This document shows positions 1 to 10,895 of a stretch of DNA of 64,000 bases, piece after piece; position 1 is the stretch's first letter, and the number at the start of each line of letters is the position of its first letter. The position numbers were made by a program, and so were the translations under genes. The notes below the pieces were generated by a model. It searched no databases and was not told the DNA's origin. It worked only from the letters and a program-made list of their open reading frames with translations. Origin of the DNA: Nyssa sinensis (taxonomy: Eukaryota > Streptophyta > Magnoliopsida > Cornales > Nyssaceae); contig CM018038.1 of the NCBI GenBank assembly GCA_008638375.1, forward strand, positions 10,183,740 through 10,247,739, in the 5' to 3' direction.

Positions 1-514
1 AAATGAGTTAACCCATAGTGTGTGTTTGGAAAGAAAAAGAAGAAGAATGGATTTTACTAGTTGATAATGCATATAGATATTGTGGACACCACTAAGGAAG
101 GAATTCCACTAAATGTTTCAGTTAAAAAAAGAAAGGAAAGAGAAAAGAAAACAGACATCGTGAGCAAGCTTTAGTGTCCAGCAACATTACCTCTACTAGA
201 CGAGGAGACTCCAACACCCCTGTGGCGGCTTTTTTGTTAACACAAATTGGAACAAAAAAATGGGTTAAATATAAACTGAGCAGAGACTAGGATGAAGACA
301 AAGGCAATCTTGAAGTAACAAATACATAAATTTAAGATGTATAACAAGAAACTCTTTAATCATACTTTTATTGATGAGCAAGTACCCCTCTTCCATGTTG
401 TGCTACTGTTCAAATTTAGAGACAGCATAATGTCTCTTTTCAAATAACAAAACAATTTGCTAATCAGAAAAATCATGCCAAATAATAAAAAGGGTTATGA
501 AGAAAACTCCAGTC
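1..514. other. 3' flank of the FAd gene
   Basis: Contains the probable 3' UTR and downstream DNA of the minus-strand FAd gene. I see no coding region or recognisable repeat here. The sequence is AT-rich with short A-runs. Confidence 0.5.
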
Positions 515-3500
515 TTAGGCGAAGTTTCGAAGATCCAAAGACTTCACGTCAACCATTTCCTCATCCTTGAACTCCTCCCTGAAAAGAAATCAATACAAAG
601 GCACAAACAACTTTAAATAACAAAATTACATAACAGACCTATACACACACACACAGAAGACCAATTCATTCCATTGACATTGAAACTTTTTCATTAACTT
701 TTTATTTTCCCAATTTTTCCCTTTTTCTTTTCAGTTATTCATCATGCAGATAAAACAATGACAGGCATAAGAACAAAAAATATTTGAACCCTTTTAGGTC
801 TGTCAAAAATGAACCGAGCAAAAAACTTGAAGGAATCAAGATTATACCGTTTCTTCTGAGTTTCCATTGCTTCAAGAGCATCCTTCTTCAGCTCTTCCAA
901 TTGTGCTTTTGCAATTTTAAGTTCCAACTGTTCTTCATATTTGGGCAGATCTTCCTTACGAATGCCAAGCCTAAATGACAATAACATGTAAAAGCAGTAA
1001 GAAGACTTAGAATCAAACTCACAATCATATATTTGTGATATTGGTTCCAGTATAAGATCTGTGAATCCCAAGGGTGGCCACAATTTATTGGTTAAAGAAA
1101 AACAAGATATACCAAACAATGTAGGGAAATTTCAACTCCTTTAACCAGCACAAGTTGTTGCAGTGGATCCACCAGTTAGATGGTCAAAATGAACAGTTTC
1201 ATCGTCATCATGATGAATGATAGATTTCAGATCATAACTAAAAATTAATTCATAAGTGGCCACATGGTTCCCCCCATTATTTTTTCTTTTTTTCCTTGCA
1301 TGAGCTTTGTTTCTAGTTCTAAATATTTAACATGAAAAGCCATTAAGAAACACTCAGTCAATCTTTAGCTAGGAGTCATAATCTCATCCAGAGACTACTG
1401 TCAGAACTTGGGAGGCTGCAAGGAGCACTGACTTTATTTCTTTACTTCTTTCCTTTACCACATTTTTTTAAAGTCAGTGACACTTCATCAAGTGTCAATC
1501 TTTTTTCTTTTTTTTTTTGATAGGTAAATTTCACACACCCCGCCTGGCCCATTATGAGGACTTGAACCCTCAACCTCCCACATGGGAAGATGGAAGAAGT
1601 ACCAACCAAGCTAGAGCTTATTGGTACCTCAAGTGTTAATCTTCCATACAACCAACCACCAAAAGACCAACAATATGAGTTTTTATCATTTTCCATAGAC
1701 ATGTCATGCGTATAATAGATAGAACATAGATGCCAAAGCAATTTTTTTAATAAAAGTTCATTTTTATGGGTCAATTAAGTATTAATCGCTATATAGATAG
1801 ATGTCCTATATATACCGAACCATCCATATGCTTGCATCCCATGCATTGCAAATTTGGGTACCATGCATCTTTATTACAATATTGTGACTCTTCATCATAG
1901 TCTAATTCAGTTTTTTCTTTTCCTTTCTTTTTTTTTTAAAAGTTCCATTTAAAATTTCAAACTTCTACTACTGCTCTTCATTATTCTTTAAAACCTCAAT
2001 ATGGCAATCGATATTAATATTTTCTGCATTATCTATGACCGCCCAAGATCTAAACTCAGTCATTAATATCTATTATTTTATTTAGGCTAGAAGATATATT
2101 CAGAAAAAGCAAGAAAGCCAACAAATCTATATCCCTTAACGATCAAGCAACATTAAAACAAATTACATATGCAACTAAGAACTACCCATCAATTATCCAT
2201 TGAAATGAGAAGACGAAAAGAAAAGAAAAAAATATTCCGAGAGATATTTAGACTAAAGTGAGGAAAATAGTACTCCTAGGGAAGTCTCAAAATATCCTCC
2301 AGAATATTAGATTTTAACTGTGCAAATGAACTTTGTAGCATCAACAAGAACTCTCCGGCTCAGCTGATACCTGAGAAAGATGAGGAATCTGCTTTCCTTT
2401 ATCTCTCACCATTTATCTACAATAGTGTCTAGTGAGCTATCATGTCTCAAACAATATGTACTGTCATCTGATGAACACTTCTTTGATTATCTTAAGAAAA
2501 AATCACAAGAATCATTGAAAGGTATAAACCAATAAGCAACATATAGGATCAACTTCTAAGAGCTTACTTCTTGTTGACCATATTGAACTCTGCCATAAGG
2601 AGAGCCATTCCCTTCTTGTCATTCCTCATAAGTGGCTTCTTCAGCTCTTTCTCAACTTTCTCCAATGCATCCATCATCATAGCCTCTGCACCTAAATCAT
2701 CAGTAAGGCCCCTCCTGCAAAGAAGTAAATGACATGGGAATGCGTGAAAAAAGAAACAGAGCTCTAATCATATAAAAAAACTGCAACATCAAGTAGTTCC
2801 GAAAATACCAAGGTTCAATATGAGAACACCAAACAACAACTGAAGAATGATATGCATGTTATGGATGCCATCTCTCTCTCTCTCTCTCACATGCACACAC
2901 ACACACAATCCAAGAGGACTGATGGTTTATCATTGTCTTCAAGAACTTCATACATAATTCAGGAATGATGTATTCGGGGCATCATTTCCCTGCCTGTGTA
3001 ATCCTTAGTTATGGGCATTAACCCCCCCCCCCCCCCCCTTCTCTTTTTTTCTCTTTTATTAAGCATCTCTGTTAATCAAAAAAAAAAAAAGAAAAAATCT
3101 TCACGTGTATACAATTTTTTTAAACATAAAATAGAACAAGAATAAATATTCCAAGGATGATGAATTTGTTCTTTTTAAAAAACAATTTATTCATCTAATC
3201 TAATTTATATAATTAAAAAAAAAACTCAAGTCTCCTCCTTTATTGCTAATGAATAATATTACTAACAATTTCTATAAAATGCATTTAATATACATATGCA
3301 TTTTGTGTTCTAATAATTAATTATAAAAAAAATAAATTTAAAAAAAATTACGTAATAAAAGTATTAATTATTAACCATGGAAGAAAATTGATTTCTCACG
3401 AAGTTTTTTTTTTTATCGGTAAAGGTATTATTTCTCACGAAGTTTTTAATCAATAGAGATTATCTAATCAAAAAATATTCATTATTAGAGGATCAAATAT

Positions 3501-6500
3501 ACACAAATGTAAAAACAATCTGTTTTTTTGAGGGGGTGGGGGTTGTGTAATTCTAATAAGCAACATGGAATTAGAAAGAACTAATGAGGGGGTGTGACCC
3601 TTGTACACAGAAGGTATATGACAAAAAATCATGTTAATCATGTTCTCCATCTAGAAGGAGCAGAACCGGTGGATTTTTGAAGACAACGAGCTGTCACAAT
3701 GGTCATTTAAGGACTACTTTTTACATTCATGGTTCTTTTGGTGTAAAGAGGAACACCCGAGTCAGTCAGTTCTTTGGAGGAGTTGAGACCTTAATTTTTT
3801 TTGTAGTCCTTCCCTTCTTTTGTACATGTTTTAGCCCCTCTCGGGCTACTGTTTATAATATGATTTTATTTACTGGTCAAAATATACACATATATATATA
3901 TATACATATATATTACTATATTCCACAAAACAAGAATAGAAAAGGAAGGGGTTTGTTTGCAAGCTGGATATTGAGAAGGCCTTTGATCATGTTAGCTAGA
4001 GTTTCTTGATGGGTATGCTGGTTAAGATGGGTTTTGGCGGCAAATGGAGGAAGTGGATTCAGTCGTGTATATCTACAGTCTCCTTTTCGGTTCTCGTCAA
4101 TGGCTCCCCTGCAGGTTTCTTCCGTTCATCTAGAGGCTTGAGACAGGGGGATCCCCTATCCCCTTTTCTCTTCATGATAGCTATGGAGGCCTTGAGTCGC
4201 TTTTTGTTCCGAGCTGAGGAGGTTGGCCTCATCAAAGGCTTTCAGGTAGGGGACAAAAAGGGTGGTGGTGTCGCCATTTCCCATCTTTTGTTTGCTGACG
4301 ACACCATTATTTTCTATAACCCTTCAGTCCGTCAGCTTTGTTTTGTCCGGTGCATTCTTGTGTACTTTGAAACTGTGTCAAGTTTGCGGATCAATCTCGC
4401 AAAAAGTAATATTACTCTGGTTGGTTCAATTCAAGAGATGGACATGCTAGCCAGCACGTTAGGTTGCAGAGTGGGCTGCTTTCCCTCGGTTTATTTGGGT
4501 CTTCCATTGGGTGCTCCTTTGCGATTCATTGGGATTTGGGATCCCGTGGTTGAAAGGTTTCTTAGCAAGCTGTCAGGTTGGAAGGGCCAGCTCCTCGCTA
4601 AGGGAGGCAGACTCACCCTTGTCAAAAGCACCTTGGCCAACCTCCCCACCTATTTCATGTCTCTTTTCCCTATGCCGAGGTCAGTTAGCAGAAAACTTGA
4701 GAAGATTCAGAGGGACTTCTTATGGGGCTACGAAGGTGAGTGCAGAAAGATTCATTTAGTTGCTTAGAATAAAATCAAGAAGCCAGTGTCTCTTGGGGGT
4801 TTAGGAGTGAAAGACTTGAGTATTTTCAACACAGCCCTTTTAAGGAAATGGTTATGGAGGTTCGGTGAAAGTAATGAGGAGCTTTGGAGGGAGATCATTG
4901 TTGCTAAGTATGAGTATGATTATGGAGGTTGGTGTTCGGGCAATGTGGAGGGGCCAAGGGGTTGTGGTCCCTGGGGTTACATTAGAAGTGAATGGAGGAT
5001 TTTCAAGGAAAAGTGCATTTTTGTTATCGGGAATGGTGGTCGTGTGAAATTTTGAGAGGACGCGTGGAATGGGGACGAGCCGCTGAGAGTGAAATTCCCT
5101 ATGTTCTACAGTCTGGCTAGCAACAAGGCGGCTTGGGTTAGCGAGTGCTTAGAGAGAGTTGGGAACAATCTTGTCTGAACTCCTCGTTTTAGGATAGACT
5201 TCCTCGATTGGAAGTTAGAAGAGGTGGGCTCTTTCCTCCGTCACATCAGCAATTTCAGGGCTATGGAAGGGAGGGAGGATAAGAAGGTGTGGCTGCCAAC
5301 TAAGAAATCTTTTTCTATCAACTCCTTTTACAAAAGCTTGTTTGATTTTGTAAGCCCTTTTTTTCCCTTGGAAGCTCATATGGCACTCTAAAGCCCCCCT
5401 TAAAGCCTCATTTTTGCCTGGAAATCTTCTTAGAAGACCATCTTAACTGCGGATAATATGAAGTAGAGAGGCTTTCTCTTGGCTAGTAGGTGCTATTTTT
5501 GTCAGGAGGACGAGGAAAGGGTAGATCACGTTCTCATCCACTGTCATGTTCCTTGGAGCTGATGGAACCTTGTTTTTGCGTTGTTCAGTGTCTCCTGAGT
5601 TATGTCAGGCTCCGTCAGAGACCTTCTGTTGGATTGGGCAGGATGCTACTTTCCAAAAGAGATTAAGAAAATTTGGAGACTGGCCCCAATTTGCCTTTTG
5701 TGGTGTATCTGGATTGAAAAGAACAATCGTGTCTTTAAAGATGTTGAGCTCTCTATTCATTTCTTTAAAGATGCGTTTTTGCACTTATTATTCTTTTGGG
5801 CCAAAGAAGCTTTCACTATAAATGTCTCTTCTTTTGTTGATTTTTTGGAGTGTCTAAGACCGATGTAAAGCTTTTTGGGGCTTTTGCCCTTGTTGCCCTT
5901 CTTGGGCACCTTTATTAATATACATTTCACTTCTTACTTATCCAAAAAAAAAAAAAAAACGAGAATAGAAAAGGAAAATAAATAAAGCCCCACAGTGTTT
6001 ATTTTTATGATGGACAACACAACTATATTATTCAAGAAGAAGGGAGCAAGCCTATAATATAACCAAAAAATCAAAAGCAACACAATTAATGACATCAAAA
6101 AGGAAGAATCCTCCTAGTGTGCTATGTTGGTCTTGAAAGGAAAAGATTGTGGAGCACAGAAAAGTTTAAACTTGCAAAAGGGGTTCCACATTCAATATAA
6201 TTCAGCAATACTTGGAAAATTTAAGAAGCAGATAAAAAAACAACATTACATACTTGATCCTTATCTCCTTCAATGTCAACAAGTATGTCCGAGCATCTGG
6301 AATACCTTGTGTTCGTGTTTGAATGGTGTATTGAATCCTTTGGGACTCCGAGAATAGATCTGCCCTGCAGGTGTGCAAAAACAAACCAAAGAAATGAAAC
6401 TAGGTGGCAATACTGACAAGGCTATCCATGACTTACAATCAAATGACACAATTAACAAGTAGCACATATCCAATACAGTAAAGGAATATATGTACATTTA

Positions 6501-9500
6501 CACAAGCAAATGCAAGCAATGAGAAAAATCAACACCAGGGAAGGGAAGTACAAAAAATTAAATGTAAAGGGATCATGATTCCATTAAACCACTCAAGCAT
6601 ATATATGTTACTCCAAAAAAAGTAATAGAGAAGGAAAAAAGGTAAACAGAGGAGACAAGGAATAACTACAGCTACCAAGTGAAAAGAAAGATAATCTAAA
6701 AGTTCAACTGATCAAAAAAATTATTAAAATTGGACGGATAGGATTCGAGCAACATTATAATCTTTATTGATGTGCATGTCTGATTTACAAATCATGGAAA
6801 CTTATATGATTACATCATGTGCATTTACTGAAATCTAAAATTAGTTCCAATAAATGCTAAACTATTCGAGTGCTGATGGACAAGAGGTATAAGGCATAAT
6901 ATAGCACTTGTAGAAACAGTCAAGGCACCGCAAGTTGAGGGCACTAATATAGAAAGGCAGAAAGAAAACATGTAGAACACGGTAACAAACACAGCATATA
7001 TAATCCTGCGCTTTAATTCAAAAAATGCGTAATGCCCTTTAATGCATGGCTGAAAGGGAAAACAAAAGTTGTGTTGCTGAGTCCAAATATTTGAGAAAGA
7101 ATGTAAAAACATGCACACACATACACAGGTACATGAGAGAGAGAGAGAGGGGAAATGATCCATTTTTTTTATCTCCATATATATTTTTTATTATTCATTT
7201 TTGTTTTATGGAATTAGATTTAAATGCTGGACAAATAGATAGAAAATATAAAATTTGAGAATCACTACAAGACTAAATTAAAATCTTACTTTTCTCTTAC
7301 AGTCTTCATGACCTTTGCATACTGTGCCACAGCAGCAGGATTATCAGGATCTATGGTGATCTTCTCTTTACGAAGTATCCCCATAGCTGTGTCAAATTTC
7401 TTCTTAACCTCGAGAAAGATGTTCTTCAACATCTCTACAGATGCAGAGACAGTCGTCAGCATTAAGGGAATCATGAGGCATATATATATAAAAGAAAGAT
7501 ATATCATCTAATTGGTTAATGAAAATCTACACATCACATTTCTAAAGAAAGATTTAGACAGCAACAAATGTTGAGAATACTATAAAAACTGCTAAAATAG
7601 AAAAGATTATGGACTGGTTAAAAAGAAACCCACAAATTTGTTAGGAATGAAAATGGCACTCTTTTTTTTCTCCCTTTGTCTACCGGCAATATTTTAGAAG
7701 GCTAAAGAGTGAGACAAGGTCTCCTAACCACCAGTGAGCATATAGGAGAAAAAAATGATCAAATATAAAGCAAAATATAATGAAATAAAAGTTTTTACAA
7801 ACGTGTGCGTAACCATCGTCCCACCTACTTGGAATCAAGTTCACATTATTTTTCACCATGCTACTTTATGTAAGCTAGTAGGGGTGCACGTAAAAAACCG
7901 AGAACCATAGACCTGAACTGAACTCAAACCGGTCGGGTCGGTTCAAAATAAGGTTCGGGTTGGGTCGATTCTAGAACTAGTTTACTCGGGTTGATTCCGG
8001 TTTAAAGTTTGGATAAACCGACTCAACCCAAGAACCGAACTTCAAATAAAATATATTTTAAAAAAATTTAAGAAAATTATATATATATATATAGTGTGAT
8101 ATAGGGGGCTCATATATACAGGGACACGCACATAGGGAGGGGGCTCCACCATTGTTGACAACAAATTCTCTCCCTAAAAGAAAAATTCCCTCTCTAAACC
8201 CCCCTCTTTCTCTCTCTACAAACACACATCACAGAACCTGCATGTCTAATCTCTCGTTCTCCCTCCGTCAAAACCACCGACGCTCGACTCCTCCCTCTCA
8301 CCTCTCTACATATTTTCTCTCTCTCCCTCAATAAAAATCTCTCTCTCTAAACCCATGAGCATCTTCCCTCTCTCTACCTCTCCCTCCACTAGCCCCTGCT
8401 GTGAACGACCACTGCCAACGCCATCATCAACTACACCAACACAGCAAACCACCAGCCCTGTTGGTCAACCATCACAGCCACTGTCAAAGCCCCTTCAAAA
8501 CCCTCAGCTTCTCATTCCAAACCATTACAGTCGTCGTCGCTGACTAACCACAACCACTGTCGCCTGCAACATCAGTCAACCACTCCACCAGCAGCCATAA
8601 ATCACAGTTCCCCCTCACCACTGTTGCCAATCACCACCTTAGCACAACACCGATGCCACCACCACCACCGATCCTCTCACCATATAGAATCTGTCCTCCT
8701 CTGGTGACACCGACGAAGACTTCTGATTGAAGAGTGGCGGCCTGGCGATTAGCGTGTTTGGTGAGCACACTGAACCAAGGCTTGGATGGGTGATTAGCGT
8801 GTTTGGTATTGTTTTCAGGCGTTTAGCCAACCCAACCCGATTAGTTTTGGGTTGGGTTGGGTTGGGTTGGGATGGGTCTATCAACTCTGCGGTTCAGTTG
8901 TAGTTCTCCATTTTTAAAACCATCCAAGATTAGGTTGGTTGACTTGGTTTCAGTTCTACTCCAACACAACACGTGCACCCGTAAACTAATCAAAGCTAAT
9001 ATCTTTATCTAAAATCATATACTATCCGTCTTTTCACCCAACATGGATCCTCATTATTTTTACCTTGCTATTGTCCATGTGACACCATCAACTTGAATGA
9101 AGAACACTTGTTGCAGTAATTGGTTTTGTTGTAAATCTTAGTTAAGCCACGTATTTCTTAAGTATACTTTTCTTATTATCAAATGTTAATATTATATGAT
9201 CAGTACCAGCAGACAGGCATTTGTGGGGAAACAAAGGAGCCTAATATACAAAAATTATATATAATAAGCTAATTTTAACTCAACTCAACAAGCCTTAGTC
9301 CCAACTACCTTAGTTCGGCTACATAGATTCTCATCTCCAGTCAGCCCTTTTAACAATCATATCAAATGATATCCTCAGTTAAACCCAAGCAATAATGTCT
9401 TCTCTTATAATTTAATCTCATTTTCTTTTTGGCTTTCCTGTTGTCTTATTGGCACCTTTAAGTTGAATCAAATCACTCCTCTGTGATGGTCCACTGGGCG

Positions 9501-10854
9501 ATATACATAATACACGACCAAATCATCTCAAAGGTCTTCCATATATAGGATATATTAGGAAATCTTGAATAAAGCTGCCTACAATTGGATTTGTGGTGGA
9601 TTTTGGTTGTAAAAAACTTAAGTTCAGAATTTTATAAGGTCGAAGAAAAGAATAAGCTTTGACTTAAAAAAAAAAAGTGCGTAGGAATTCTCTAGCCAGC
9701 AAGTAATATGGAGTTTGTGTATTAAATTAGAGGCCAAAAAGAGTTTATAATCTCAAGTTTTCATAACTCAGCTCTATTGAAATAAGGAGATTATATAAAA
9801 ATATTTTTATGCTACTAGTTGCCCTATTCTTGTTAGGACCACGACTCTAAAAATATGAAACTAGGAATCTTTATCTAATAAATAATATTCTAGCTTAATT
9901 AGGTCTTCAAATAACATAATTTAACTAAAAATAAGACTCATAAACCACATTACAGCCCTTGTCTCACAAATATAAAAATTATTAAAATACCCTTGATTCC
10001 TAAAACTTAATAAAATATAAAGAAGTTTTTCTACTAGCAAAATAACACAAAAGACTAAAAATTAACCCAAAACTTTTTTTTTGATAACCCAAAATTAACC
10101 CAAAACTTGATTACACAATGTCCAAATTCTGTTCAATGTGAAGTTCTCAATTAGTCCCTTTTCTTGTTCTTATACTCTATATCACTTCCCCTCGATTTAT
10201 TTTGTATTTGTGCACTTTATCTTCTACAGTCCATAGAAACTATATACATGAGGAAAGGAAAAGAAGAGCATCTACAACTAACATTAACATTAATTGAGAA
10301 TTGATTCCAGATTTCACAAGACAAAGATAGACTATAGTCTATAGTCATGGATCTAAATCCTTTCACAACCCATCATAGACCAACTCACGAATCGCAACAC
10401 ACAAAACCACAAACAAAGACATGATGGACCCACTGGGGCAAAACGAATGGAATGGCTCAAACTTCCTTTTACCCTCCATTAGGAAATCATGAAACAAAAT
10501 ACGCACATGTGCTCATGGACACTCATATATGAAAATGAAACAAAACACAAGCACAGAAGAAATGAATACTTGAAACATTTAACATATATAGCTTGTCTTG
10601 TTCATCCGATGCCATAAGGCAAGCTTCAAGATGCAAAGCATATTTTTCAAGTCAGCGTGACAACATGATGCATGAGTCCCATGTGATATGGCCTCAAAAC
10701 TAGAGCCTTAAGATAGTTTTTCCCTAGCATTGTGTCAACTTGAACCCTAAAGGGTTAGGCTTAAGCATAAGAGATTTTTAGAAGAATGCTTACAAGTTTC
10801 ATGAGTTACAACATACAAATGCTTATTTATTTATTTTGGTGTGGGTGTGGGTGT

Positions 10855-10895
<41 letters not shown>

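Noticed and set aside
742..1119. 125-codon minus-strand frame as a separate gene
   Set aside because: It is read-through of FAd exon 6 (970-848) into both flanking introns.
4006..4767. 253-codon open frame as a host gene
   Set aside because: It is the reverse transcriptase core of a dead, 5'-truncated LINE with target duplications, so it is listed as part of that element.
8152..8543. Ser/Pro-rich short frames as small proteins
   Set aside because: Low-complexity translation of a C/T-rich stretch inside a MITE, without a conserved start or domain.
8843..8873. Telomere-like GGGTTGGGTTGGG run
   Set aside because: The unit is GGGTT, not the plant telomere unit TTTAGGG, and it belongs to the subterminal repeats of a MITE.
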